64,000 bases of DNA from Acanthosepion pharaonis (GCA_903632075.3 CAHIKZ030004724.1:4129501-4193500), one strand, 5' to 3'. Counted from the first letter of the stretch, positions 22,560 to 35,510 are shown. A program made the numbers and translations. The notes: a model not told the origin generated them from the sequence alone.

Positions 22560-24120
22560 ATTTCTAATTTAATATTACAGACAAAAGGGTGGTACGAGCC
22601 CTCTGCTTTTCATCTGACAGACAAGAGATGATAGGAACCTTCTCATTTTAATATGATAGACAATAGGTGGTGAGAAGCGTCTCCATTCAAATATGAAAGA
22701 CAAAATATTGTAGAAAACGGACAAACGGTTGTCAGAAAATTCTCATTTTAATATGACAGGTAAAAGTTGATAAGAACTTCTTCATTTAATATGACGGTAA
22801 AAAGGTACAATGAAGCTTCTTCTTTTTAGATGACAGTCAAATGGTGGTATGAAAATTTTCCTATTAATATGACATACAAAAAAGATACGAACCTTCTCCT
22901 TTTAATATGATACAGAATGTGACAGGAACATTCTGCTTTTAATATGAAAAGCAAAAGATGGTAGGAAACTTTTCCTTTTAATATAACAAAGAAAACTAGT
23001 AGGAACCTTCTCTATTTAATATGACGGGCAAAAGGTGGTAAGAAAGTTCTCCTTTTAATAAGGCAGAAAAAGGTGGTAGAAACCTTTTCATTTGAATATG
23101 GCAAGAAACCGGTGGTAGAAACATTAGCCTTTTAATATGACAGAGAAAAGGGGCTATGAACCTTATCCATTTAATATGACAAGAAATAGGTTGTAGGAAC
23201 ATTAGACTTTGAATATACCGGAGAAAAAGTGGTAGGAACCTTCTCCTTTTAATATGACGGGTAGAAATAATAGCCTTTTAATATAACAGAGAAAAGGTAG
23301 TAAAAACCTTCATCTTTTAATATGACACGAAATCGGTGGCAGGAACATTGACTTTTAATATAACAGGGAAAAGTTGCTAGGAATCATCTCTTTTTAATAT
23401 GAAAGGAAACAGGTGGTAGGAACATTAGCTTTTTAAAATAACAGACAAAAGGTTGTAGGAACCTCCTCCATCTAATGTGACAGGAAGCCGGTTGTAAGAC
23501 CATTAGCCTTTTAATATGACAAACAAAACTGGGTTAGAACGTTCTCCTTTTAATCTACCAGATAAAAATGTAGTATGCATCCTGTCACCTTTTATTATAA
23601 CAGACAAAATATGTTAGGAAACTTCTCCTTTTAATATCACAGATAAACGCTGGTAGGACGCTTTTCCTTTTAATGTGACAAACAAATGTTGTAGTAGTCT
23701 TTGCCATTTAAGATGCCAGACAAAGTCTGATAGAACTTTTTCCTTGTAAAATAACAGAAAAAATATCTCTTAGAATTCTTCTCCTTTTAATATGTTCATT
23801 AGCCTTTTAATATAACAGAGAGAATTTGATAGGAAGTTTCTTGTTTTGATATAACAAACAAAAGCATATCGTAAGTTTTTCTTTTAATATCATAAACAAA
23901 ATTTGGTCTGATCATTAGTCTTTATGACAGAAAAAAGGCCATAGGTAACTTCGTTTATTTGACAGAAAAACAGTCACTAGGTAACTTCGTTTAATATGAC
24001 AGAAAAAAGGCAATAGCTAAGTTCGTTTAATATGACAGAAAAAAGGCAATAGCTAACTTCGATTAATATGACAAGCAATAGTTGGTAGGAAGATTCTCCT
24101 TTCAATATGACAGACAGAAA
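22560..24120. repeat. Satellite array, ~43-bp unit
   Basis: It has about 36 diverged units of the type CTTCTCCTTTTAATATGACA followed by GACAAAAGGTGGTAGGAAC. TTTTAATATGAC recurs throughout. Units are irregular in length and sequence, so the array is old. It ends shortly before a (GT)n tract. Confidence 0.9.
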
Positions 24121-24219
24121 TATAGTGATTCCTTTAACCATCTTCAAACCTGCAACCTTTCAGAATCGTTTTTTATCATAATATCCCTTGACGTTTTTCA
24201 CTGTTTTTCTTTGTGTTTA

Positions 24220-24222
<3 letters not shown>

Positions 24223-24277
<55 letters not shown>
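24223..24277. repeat. (GT)n microsatellite
   Basis: Uninterrupted (GT)n of about 55 bp, followed by looser GT-rich sequence to ~24360 and (CTGT)/(CG) tracts to ~24450. Confidence 0.97.
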
Positions 24278-24719
24278 AGCATGTGTGTGAATGTGTCTGT
24301 GCATGTGTGTGTATGCCTGCATTCGTGTGCGTTTGTATATGTGTGTATGTTATGGCTAGTGTGTAAATCGTCTTCTATCTCTCTTCCCCGCTATATGTCT
24401 GTCTGTCTGTCTCTCTCTGTCTGTCTCTGTCTCTCTCTCGCGCGCGCGCAAAACGCAGACTGCTCTATAAGATGTATTTAACGAAATATCTCTCGTGGCA
24501 ACTCCCTTGCTCATCACCGCCCACTAACAACGTCATTCTTATTCCTCCGTCAGATTCGTCGAATCCTATTCGTCGAACACCAAAACAATATCCACTTCTG
24601 CCCACAAGTTAGCTTCTACCAATAAACCTTTAACAATTTCAATTTAAAAAAAATACTTCTGTCGTTATTTATATTCCGGTTTTACCTCAGACAACATAGC
24701 AATTTCACATCAGTCAACC

Positions 24720-24726
24720 TATAAAA
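24720..24726 (+). promoter_or_regulatory. TATA box of CCP gene 2
   Basis: TATAAAA lies 73 nt before the ATG at 24793, in the same context as the gene 1 TATA box (CAGTCAACC before it, GGGTGAGGCTGAT after it). Confidence 0.68.
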
Positions 24727-24792
24727 CGGGTGAGGCTGATAACAACACAGAAGAGATACGATTTCTTGTCGGGTAGAAACAATTCCTTCATC

Positions 24793-26347
24793 ATGTGTTC
24801 CTTTCAAAAAATATTTCCACTGATCCTTCTAGCCATACTTTTTTACTCAGATATTTCAGACGGAATCAAACATGAAAGTGACAACATAATGGAATTGATT
24901 AAAAACATGCTGAATCGTCATAAAGATAAAATGATCAATTCAACTCAACCCAAGCATAATGAAAGCCAGATAAGTGATTTGTTGGTTCTCAGCGATAACA
25001 TGCCTTTCATCAGTCAAATAATAAGTCTCCTCAATTGTGGATCATTTCCCCTTTCACCAAACAGTTACTTGCGATATTCACTGGATTTTCAAACAAAGAA
25101 TCTCAGATTGTTTCAGACATGCGATCGATACTACCAAACGAACAAAAAAGCCGAATCTTTGCAAGTGCAATGCAAACATAAAAATTGGATCTTTAACGAG
25201 ATTGGCTGTGAAAAAGTTACCTGCCCTCTTCTGACACCGCCACTCGGCGGTTACATTTCAACTAACGCCAATACTTTCAACACAACAGTATATTTCTGGT
25301 GTTCCCGCGGTTTCAGTATTAACGGTACAGATAAACTGTCCTGTGAAGAAAATGGTCTCTGGAACTTGACACCACCGACATGTCACGTGTCATACTGTCG
25401 CTCGATTCCACCACCCCGATATGGTTCCGTGTCTAGCCAGGAAGAAATAGCTGTCAATCAAACTATTGAATTTAGCTGCCAAAGTGAATACTCTTTAAAA
25501 GGAGATGCCGTTCTACGATGTTTAGATGATGGCCGGTGGAATACAACGGCACCAGTTTGCAAGAAGATGTGTGCTGTGCCTAATATTACAAGTCAATCGG
25601 AAGGTGTACGCTTGATTCCCGGATTTAAGGAACTTTCGGTCGGTTCTCTGCTCCAACAGAGCCAACGTGTCATTTTCTCCTGCAAACCTGGCTACACGGT
25701 ATCTTCATCTGCACTTTCCACCTGCATTGAGGTAGCTGGAGACCGCCGATTCGATGTAAAAAAGACGTGTGCCCCAGTAGAAATACCGAACGGAAATACA
25801 TTTTGTCAAAAGATTACTGAGTATTGAATATTCTTGTCTGTCTGGATACCAGCTCATCGGTCGGCAAAGACTAACGTGTACGCCTAACGTAACGTGGGAC
25901 AGTGAAGCCCCTATCTGCACGAAAATGTGTACGCTTTCTAAACAGATTGAAGTGATATCTTTCCGAGAAAAAGAAACGTACGAAATTATCCCTTTTGGGA
26001 CGCAGATTATTAATGGAACACAGGTGTATTCTATATGTCGATACATTACCAATCTTACCAATCAGACTAATACTATAGAATGTCTTAACGGAAAACTCAG
26101 CCCCTACCCATGTGAAAAAATAGCAAGACTTGAAAATAATTTCTTAGAACTTAAATATAATGGTTATTGGGTTAAGATTTGCGAGTCTTCTCATAATGTG
26201 TGCAGTATTTTCGGATACAGAATATATTCCACTTCACGACGATGTTACGACGACTGCTATGAATTTGATTTCAACGCTTTTATGAGAAAGAAAAAAATCT
26301 TAATAAACTCTAGGAGTTCAAGATATTGTACTTCATGTAAGGAATGA
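24793..26347 (+). pseudogene. Secreted sushi/CCP-domain protein, copy 2 (frameshifted)
   Basis: Nearly identical to the protein at 10019-11581 from the signal peptide through CCP3. Relative to that copy, the sequence has a 1-nt loss near 25729, a 1-nt gain in the A-run at 25758-25763, and 1-nt losses near 25792 and 25818, all within 90 bp. The first two cancel but scramble ~10 residues around the fourth Cys of CCP3. The last two shift the frame, ending at TGA 25825-25827 inside CCP4. CCP5 and the Cys-containing tail remain open in another frame (25925-26347) with few substitutions. Such clustered small indels in short runs could be assembly error; if real, this is a recent pseudogene or encodes a secreted protein ending after about three and a half CCPs. 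Confidence 0.85.
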
Positions 26348-26444
26348 ATCGAAAGTAAATGTTTTTTGTTGATACATTTTTCTTGTCAACATTGTCTTCT
26401 TAATTCATACAAGATAAATGTTGATCACATTTTAACGAACATCA

Positions 26445-29321
26445 CACTGTTATAGGTATATTCAATAATTCGCCGAAAAAAATAAAATAGCATGATGACA
26501 AAAGGTCCCAAACTTAATCAAAACAAAGTTTTATCTTCAAAATATTTATGTTATTATTAAGAGGGAAGACCAAAGTATTTTCAATTGTTTTTAAAAAATA
26601 TTTATCTTTTCTAGCAGGTTCGAAATTTTGGTAAAAATCTTGTTTTTTACGTCAGCAGTCACGTAATATTTAGCATTAGTTTTTTGCGCTTTTTTCAGCT
26701 GAAAAACACATTAATTTGGAAATTCTTGCAAAAATCAAATAATTGTCGGATTTTAATGAAACTTTCAGAACTTATTCAAAAATGAATAAAATTATTTTAG
26801 AAATGTTTATTTTTTGAATGTCATGGTAAATTTTTTTATATCTGTTATGCCTTGATTTTATGAAAACTCGAACTTTTGACTATGTGTATTTTTGTGATTA
26901 TTTTAATTAAATGTAAAGGTCTTTGAAGATTATAAATCATCGATCTTTTTTTTGTAAAACGAGAAGTGTTTCTAAAATTTAGTTCTGAATTGCAAAATAC
27001 AAATCAATGAAAGTAAGACATCAATTAATTAAAGCTTTTAATGGCTTTTATGAATATTTAGTTCTGAATTGCAAAATACAAATCAATGAAAGTAAGACAT
27101 CAATTAATAAAGCTTTTAATGGCTTTTATGAATATTTAGTTCTGAATTGCAAAATACAAATCAATGAAAGTAAGACATCAATTAATTAAAGCTTTTAATG
27201 GCTTTTATGAATATTTAGTTCTGAATTGCAAAATACAAATCAATGAAAGTAAGACATCAATTAATAAAGCTTTTAATGGCTTTTATGAAGAATATGTGAT
27301 AAGGACATTATTGTCTGAAGTCAAAATATATTTTCGATGAAAAATTAATTTTTACAAGTGTTTTTTTTTTTCAATTTTAAATACAAAATGTGATAAATAT
27401 TTTAAAATTAAGCTTGAATATATGACTTTTTGGAAATATTGAAAAGATCTATTTTTACAGATCTTAAATTTGAAAGCTTATTACAATCTGCAAAGCGTTA
27501 GTATTTTAAAAATAATTTTATGATATGCCGAAAGATGAATTAAAAAAGTTTCCGGCAAAACTACGGAGGCACAATTCAGAAATAATGTCATGGGTTTAAT
27601 AGTTGTTTCTCCTGACAGTGAGGATCCGGCGTCATAAATTTGCGTTGATCTCGTTCTGGCTAGCAAATTCTCTGATTCATCGCCCATATTCGTCGCATTT
27701 GCAAAATTTTTAATTTTCTTTTTTTACATATTACACTATATTCTTTTATTTTTATTTTCTTTTATTTTTTGTAAATGTAATCAATTCTTTTCTTTTTCAG
27801 TGAGAGACATACTGCAATTATTATTTTTTCCTTTTTTAGATTCAATTTTAGATACCGAAACATTGCAGGCTTTGTACATATCTTCGTTAAAAATACCTTT
27901 AAAAATCAGACTTTTGAAAGTATTTAATTTTTAAGAATTACGTTCTTGTTAAATAAGCTGGTTCACTTAAAATTTGAAAATACCGTCACTTCTGTCCTTC
28001 CGTCCGATAAATTTTCATGACGTTAGTTGTCGATACATTGAGGTAAACGTCAATTCACAATTCCAAAATTAATCACTACGGTTAGACATGCTTCTCGTAT
28101 TTCCAACTCAATTTTTTCTGCTAAAAAATTATGTAATGTTTGTTTCCAATTAAGTATATTTTAAATTTTCTAATTTTCCTGAAAAACTTTTGAAAAAGAA
28201 ATATTTGAATTTTACAAGATTTTTAAAGGGATAATTTCATTTTCGTTTACAAAGTTGTCAAAAATGGCTGACATGATCGATTTTATGCAAATTTTGGTAA
28301 CTCAAAAAAACAAAAAAACAACTAAGATTTTAGTAAAATTTAGGATGAACTAGAAAAGATTAAGAAATTTAAAAATATTCAAAAAACACATTGGTCTTTT
28401 CTCTTAATAATAACATGAACATTTAGACGATAAAAAATAAATTGCGTTGATTTCGTGTCAAATTCTCTGACTGACCGACCATCATCGTTGTATTTTCAAA
28501 ATTTTTAATTTTCTTTTTTTTTTTTTTTTGACATATTTCACTAAATATTTTCTTTTCAATTTTTAAATATAAATAATTTTTCTTTTTCGGTATGAGATAT
28601 ACTACAATTATTTTTTTTTTTCTTTTTTAGATTCAATTTTAGGAACGGAAAAATTGCAAACTTTGGACATATCTTCGTTAAAAACTGCCTAAAAAGAACA
28701 ATAAAATATTAGACTACTGAAAGTGTTTAATTTTAAGAATTATTTTATAGTTAAATAAGCTGATTCACTTAAAGTTAAAAAATACTGTCACTTCTTCCCT
28801 TCCGTCCGATAAATTGCCCTGACGTTACTTGTCGATACATTGACGTTAACGTCAATTCACAACTCCCAAAATAATCACCACGGTTAGACATGCATTTTTC
28901 TTTTCTTATTTCCAACTCAATTTTTCTGCTAAAAATTAACTAATGTATGTTTCCAATTAGATTAAGTATACTTTAAATTTTCTAATTTTCTTAAAATTTC
29001 TTTCAAAAAACGTATAATTGAATTTTACAATATTTTTAAACGGATAATTTCACTTTTACTCATAAAGTTGTCAAAAATGGCTGACATGATTGAATTTAAG
29101 TAAATTTTGCAGACTCGAAAAAAAAAAAAAAAAAAAAAAAAAACAAGATATCTAACAAAAATTTCGGACATGTTCGACAGGATTAAAAATGTTTTTAAAA
29201 TATTTAAAAATTATTTGCGTCTTTCTTCTTAATAATAATATAAACATTTAAAGGATAAAAGCTTGTTTATCAAGTTTGGGTCCTTTTTTCATCTAGCGAA
29301 GTATTGAACATACCTACACTG
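26445..29321. mobile_element. Inverted-terminal-repeat (foldback-type) AT-rich element
   Basis: The left end CACTGTTATAGGTATATTC and the reverse complement of the right end, CAGTGTAGGTATGTTCAATA, align. Subterminal sequence also mirrors (GGTCCCAAACTTAATC against GGACCCAAACTTGAT; TTATTATTAAGAGG against CTTCTTAATAATAA). Similarity to block 1 stops at one end and resumes at the other, so it is an insertion. It holds an internal second partial copy (~28440-29300) and a tandem repeat at 26975-27300. No transposase frame is seen. CACTG/CAGTG ends recall CACTA, Chapaev or hAT DNA transposons, but target duplication is unclear. Confidence 0.7.
26975..27300. repeat. Tandem repeat, four units of alternating 79/78 bp
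   Basis: AAATCAATGAAAGTAAGAC starts at 27001, 27080, 27158 and 27237. Units alternate CAATTAATTAAAGC (79 bp) and CAATTAATAAAGC (78 bp), so the array appears to have grown by duplicating a 157-bp pair. The 60-codon open frame across it is a repeat artefact. Confidence 0.93.
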
Positions 29322-31873
29322 TTGATTATGAAAAAATGTTCATGGAAAAAGCAAATATTTGGTGTAGAAATAGTAAATATGAATATTGCCATCATTACCT
29401 GAGCTGCCCCCCCCCCAAGCAGTGGCGACTTTTACTGAATTTCTTAATAAAAGTAATGATCTTTGTAATGAGAAAATTGTTTAAATTATGACAGTAACCT
29501 GGAAACATCTACCAACACCCACCAGTAGCACGGCTAAAGAGCAGTATAAAAGAAAAGGATATATATTCTCAAGCTTTTTACACCCAGGATGTCGTAGGGA
29601 AAATACATATCTCGTTCCGGTCTGCAGGACTTCTTAGACCCCAGTGAACTACGTGCCGTATGCAACACAAGAAAATATATCTTCAACAATTAATAATACT
29701 ATAACAAGAAGGCAATCTACATTCTAGAAAGCAATAAGCAAATATTTTTTGGAAAAATACTGAATATATCAGAGCTGAATAGCCACGCAGAATATAAGAA
29801 ACACATACAATGAATTTCAGATGCCGGAGAGCAACACGAAAACAGGAAACCAACTTAATTCTCTATCAATGTCTTTCTAAAGTATTCTCACTGATTTTAG
29901 AATTCATTTCGTATTTACACCTTTAGTTTTCACATAGTGAGGGATTTGCAGACCAAGTGGCAGCAAGTCAACTCAAATCTTCAGGTCTCATATTCTACAG
30001 TATTCTAATTGATTTTCATAATCAGTTTATGATTACTCCTTTAGTTTTCACGCAGTTAAGAAATGTTAGTTTTTATTGCAGATCAAGTGCCAGCAAGTTC
30101 ACTCACATCTCCAGATCACTCTTTCTACAGTCTTCTAATTTAACTTAGTAATTATAATACAATATACTATTATATTATGTTCACTAATGCACTACTTGTC
30201 TCTGTTTATCATTCCTTCAATAGGTCTTCTGTATGTTTTACAGCGATTAAAATGTAAAACATTAAAGATCTGTTTCTAACACCCAATTACAAAATCTATG
30301 GAAATATATAGATACATACATATATATATATATATATATATGTGTGTTTGTGAGTGTGTTTCCCCCACTCATTTAATTTTATGATATTTCGAGAACTGAT
30401 TTTTTTTCATCGCCTAATTTTTATATTTGTTATAAGGACAAATCACCGAATTTCAATTATTTTGTCAAACAGGACCGACAGTTAAAAGAAAATCTGCTTT
30501 TACTCGTAAAATAAAAAATACAATAAATCTATGATTCAGTTAGAAAAGATTTTAATTGATTCATGAATAAGTTTTTTCGATGAATAGTCATTTTATTTTA
30601 AGAGTTTTCACTTTTTTTGAAATTTTAATTAGAAAAATTTATAAACTTTTAAATCTTTTAAAATTTTGTATTAATTTGTAGCAGTCAGGTGATTTTGTTA
30701 TTAATTTAAATTTAATTTACTAATCACAAATGGAAAAGCTCACTATAATTCAAAAACCCTGTATTTTAAAAAGAATTTTGAATTCTTATGTGTGTTGATC
30801 AGCGTGACGATTTTTGTAAATATATGTTTCCATACACGACATTTTCAGTAAATTTTAAACTTATTGATAATTTTTTTTACATTTCTTCAACAAGCGTCTT
30901 CATAAGTAAGAAAGTACATAAAATTCAATAAAATATTTAAACTGCTTATAATATTTTCTTATTTTTTAAGATTGTTATGTGGTTGAAAAATTATATGAAA
31001 AAAGGCATTCACAATATATTCGTCTAGACATTATTACAACTATGCAGCCGATCTGAAAGTAGAAACAATTCCCAAACATAAGTCTGATTCGAATGAGTTT
31101 TCATTTCGACACCCCATAAAATAACAGAATGTTAAAAGATGCTTTTCTACGATATTTAAAGTAAAAATAAATAATATTTGTTTCAAATCAGATTAATTAA
31201 ACTTTAAATCCGATAAACTTCTTCAAATAAAGATTCAGTTAAGTATATTTCATTTTTGAAAAAAGATTTTAATAAGGAGAATCACGTTGTGCTCACAAAG
31301 CTTCCAAATTGGACGAATTAATTGATTTTATTGATAAAGATTTTTAAAAAGATTCCAGTCAGTCTAACTTCCTCTTGAAATACATCTAAGTATTTTTCTT
31401 TTTCTTTTTTTTTTAATCATTTCACCCCAACCAAGGGGATAATGCCACTGAGATGCAAGTGGTTTTTGAGAATGAAAGAAAATGAGAAGATCTTAGTGAG
31501 GAGAATGGACAATAAAAGAACAGGTTTCATAAAACGGAAGATGGCGATTGAAATCGTAGACCGAAGGTGGTAGGAAAGTAATTAACCAGAAGAGAGTTTT
31601 AAAGACGAGAAGAAACTATTAGAATAGAACTTACGGTTGCATCTAGCTATTTTTAAAGTAAAGCGATTGCATGGTTGCCAATGTATTAGTACGCTTAAAT
31701 ACGAGCGATCGAGGTGGTACCAAGTAGGAATCCTCATTCGAACAATTGCCATGAAAATATTTATAGTAAAGACACAGGAAGCCGCGTCAAGTTAGTGAAA
31801 AAGGATTGAAGTTGTGATGCCAGGTCAGGACCTATAACATTACAGACACTTCTTTGGATTTTTGTCGAGAATC

Positions 31874-31877
<4 letters not shown>

Positions 31878-31930
<53 letters not shown>
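31878..31930. repeat. (TA)n microsatellite
   Basis: Pure TA dinucleotide. Counterpart of the shorter tract at ~14250-14294 in block 1. Confidence 0.96.
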
Positions 31931-31934
<4 letters not shown>

Positions 31935-33203
31935 TTATTTTAAGACATTTTTATGTTTATACATCCTTTTTATAGATATAAATGTTTAAGTAAATGCTCT
32001 GTTTATAATAAACAGTATTAAACAACATTTACCGGCCTGATATATATATAGTCGGAGCACTGGACGGGATATGGTAGCAATATTCAAGGCATGAAAGAAT
32101 CATAAAGTTATAAACGAGAGAGATAGGTTACCTTTTCTTCATTTTTAATCAGTGTCACCCAAATCTAGGCTGTACAGCCACTAACACGCAATAGGTTACA
32201 GGATGTGAAGGAATTAGGAACAGAAACATTAGTAATGAGTAGAAAGAGAAAAGCCTGAGACTATTTAGGAGACAGTAGATAACGACTGACATTGCATTTT
32301 TGGAATTAAACCTAAATTAAAGCCTCAAGAAAGATTTGCCGGAGTTAACTCCTCCTTAATTGTCCAAATATTTCACTAGGGCACGCTCTCCCTACACTAT
32401 AAATACCGGGCGATTTAAATAATTACTTTTCTCGTTTTCTTTCTACTTGGCATATCAGCAGACACATTTAAAAATATGATCTCTCGCAGAGATCCGCGTT
32501 TTCGTTCACTTTGTTTTTTGGGTACTTACTTTGGGTGGGAGGGTTACATATTTGAGGTGTGGGGGAGGGACCTACTTTTCTATACGTTTCTAGGAAATGT
32601 GACTAAATATTTCCTTCGATAAACACAACACTCGCTTTCCAAGAAAAACCTGCAGCGCAAATTAGACCCAGTCATGTGTTTAAGAGGGGTACAATGAAAA
32701 ATAAATAAATAAATAAAAATAGCCATAGATGTTTTTCAATCTCTTTCTGTTGTGCTAAATACATTTTGTGGCTGACACGTATGACTGAATTTTCGAAAAC
32801 CTAAAGTTTGAAATTAAATTTTAAGAATGTAAAAACATTCTTGAAGATTTCATTTTAATTTTAATTGAAAACTAAACGATTAAATTTATTATTTCCAGTA
32901 AGTAAAATATTCTGATATATTTCAGATAGAAATTATATAGATTGGAATATCAAATAATTGCTCAATTTTTTTTTAAGCAGTCATTTTCCTCATTTGAAGA
33001 AATTTGTAAACAAAACAAATTTATCGGTTTTAAAAATCTTCCAAAATTCAATTATAGATTAGTGACACGTTATTTGAGTAAAATTAGAAAATTTAAAGTT
33101 AAATTAACCTGATTTGAAATAAATATTACTTATAACGTAAAAAACAGTATACAAGCATTTCTTAACGATGGGTTCCTCTTTCTTTGATCTTTATTGATGA
33201 CAG

Positions 33204-34176
33204 TGTAAATGCTGGTTGTGTTGAAAAGATTAATGTGGCTGCGTGTTGAAGAGCATTTAACATTTATACATTTTTGAATCAAGGAAAAACAATGGATAAC
33301 CGATTTTTGTTTCAACAATAAAATATATATTAAAATCAACAAATACAAAACAATTTTTGTAATGTGTGAATATTAAAGAGAAAAAAGTAGTTTCCCTTTA
33401 TCTGTTAGCTTGAGTAAGATAAAATGTAATTAAGGAAGTTTCCTGAATAGAATGTTCAAAGTTCTATATTGAAATAGAATGTTGTATTTAGAAGAACATA
33501 CAGTTAATTCAGTTGTGTGTTATTTGTATAACTAACAGCGTTGTTGGTAACTTGGCTTTTTCATAGAGAACTGATGGTGAAATGTAATTCAAGTTCTGTG
33601 TCTGTGTGTGGGCAGTGAGTAGAATGAATAGTCTGTGTAGACGCGTGTGAGTTGCTGAGTTCTACTGTCTATTTTTGGAACGAAACCTCGTTTTTATTAC
33701 CACCGGTAGGCTCCGGGAACAAAGGCGGGAGAAATTTTGAAAGAACACAAAAAATATCTGATTGGATGAAAAATTAACCAATCGGTGATTTTATAACAAA
33801 AGCATTTTGGTGAATTAACAGTAGGAAAAATTCAGTGTGGTGACTAGTATTTAGTCACCACCCCCATGAGGGTATCATGTGGTACAAGGCCGGTTTAACG
33901 TGGGATCTCCGAGCCCGTAGGCTCGGCCAAAAATATACCCTTTGAACCCGTATAAACGGGTTCAGGGTCGGTTTACCTCCCCGAACGAGACTCTGCCCTT
34001 CGGCATAGCCTCGTTCAGGTTCCTCCCCGCCCTAAGGCAGAGAGTTCAACCGTTCAGCCGGTCGTCCGTGTGGTGACTGCGATCAGTAAATTGTCCTGTG
34101 ATAATTAGTATTTATTATTTAACCAATCACAATTGAGAAAAATGTAGGCGTACCAAACGTAGTAGTAGTCACTACA
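33204..34176 (+). mobile_element. Solo-LTR-like insertion, 973 bp, with 4-bp target duplication
   Basis: It begins TGTAAATGC and ends GTCACTACA. ACAG precedes it (33200-33203) and follows it (34177-34180). Block 1 carries the unoccupied site, GATGACAGCTCTTATGG at ~16925. The TG...CA ends and short target duplication fit a solo LTR. Unlike the surrounding AT-rich DNA it contains a GC-rich structured patch at 33837-34016. No internal coding region remains. Orientation cannot be fixed with certainty. Confidence 0.75.
33837..34016. other. Cluster of four perfect or near-perfect hairpins
   Basis: Hairpin 1: GTGGTGACTA / TAGTCACCAC (33837-33861, 5-nt loop). Hairpin 2: CCGAGCC / GGCTCGG (33909-33926, loop CGTA). 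Hairpin 3: TGAACCCGT / ACGGGTTCA (33943-33964, loop ATAA). Hairpin 4: GAACGAG / CTCGTTC (33983-34016) enclosing TGCC-CTTC-GGCA. They stand out by GC content within the LTR-like insertion and could be a structured RNA leader or packaging-type element of the retroelement. Confidence 0.8.
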
Positions 34177-34689
34177 ACAGCTTTTATAGATGACCAGAAA
34201 TAACATATTTACGAAAACTAAATGAACGCATTTTTTTTAACTACCTCGCAATTTTTACAAATTAACATATTTTTTAGAAATTATTTAATGTTTTATTGAC
34301 TTTTAGTTAGCTTTGAAGAAGTTTATGAAATTTGTATTTTGTTTCTAGGTTCTTAAGTTTACTTCCTTAAACAAAAAATTAATTAATTAATTAAAGTATG
34401 ACCCAAACTAAAATAAATACATAAAATAAAAATATTTAGTGAAATAGCAATTAAGAAAAGTAAAACTTCTTTTTGATATTTTGAAGGAATGATTTGCAAA
34501 GACGTTAATGATGAAACACAACTGAATATTAAAATTGAAAGAGTTGCAGTGCGTGAGACGACACTAAATCACGTGACCTATTTAAAGATTATGCCATGTA
34601 TAGATTCCCATAGGTAGAAATTAGGAAAGTTTTTTTCACAAACACTTATTTAATTTTTTTAATATTTGGGTACAAACGACGGTTATGTC

Positions 34690-35510
34690 CTTTTCAATTT
34701 TTGATTCATAAATTTACTTTTCACTTAACGATGTCACCAAAACGCAGTCTTGAAATCAATGAAGAATTTTAAACGATTTTTGAAATATTATATAATTAAA
34801 ATTAAAATTTTTAAAAAGTGAAAAAATTCGTGTAAAAATTCATTATTCATCGAAAAAATTTTATTTCTTCAGACAATAGTGCTCTTAATATAACTTATTT
34901 ACAAAAGCAATTAAAATCTTTTCTAATTAAATAATGTCTTAGTTTTATTGCATTTTTTTATTTTACAATTCAGAGCAGTTTTTGATGAAACAAGTAACTG
35001 ATTTTCAAAAAAAAATTATTTACTTTCTCCAAGGAATCCTGGTTTTTACTAATGAAAAATCCCCCGCTTAAAAATTTAATTTCTCGAAATTTCATAAAAT
35101 TATCTAAGTGGGTGGTAACATATGTTAAAAAAATATTTTTTACCAAGATTTTCTAAAACAAAAAATTTCAAAAATAATTTCATTCATTTCTAGATATGTT
35201 TTGACAGCTTCATTAAAATCCGACAATTATTTGAATTTTGCAAGAATTTCGAAATCAGTGTGATTTTCCTCGGAAAAGCGCAAAATAAGACTTTTTTTTT
35301 CTAGTTCGCCGATGTTTAAAAAAAATAAAAATAAAAAAAAATAAAGATTTTTAACCAAAATTTCGAACGTGCTAGAAAGGAGTAAGAAATTTCAAAAAAA
35401 TAATAAAAAATGCTTTGGTCTTTCCTCTTAATAATAACATAAACATTCTGATGATAAAACTTTGGTTTTATTGAGTTTGTGGCCTTTTTCTCATTATGCT
35501 ATGCTGTTTT
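34690..35510. repeat. AT-rich long repeat family, half copy
   Basis: Block-2 counterpart of 18180-18915, with the same motif order (CAGTCTTGAAATCAATGAAG, TTTTACAATTCAGAGC, TTCGAACGTGCTAGAAAGG) and ending near GAGTTTGTGG. Confidence 0.75.

Noticed and set aside
22560..24120. CRISPR-like array
   Set aside because: Units are contiguous and diverged, without constant repeats separated by unique spacers, and the genome is eukaryotic.
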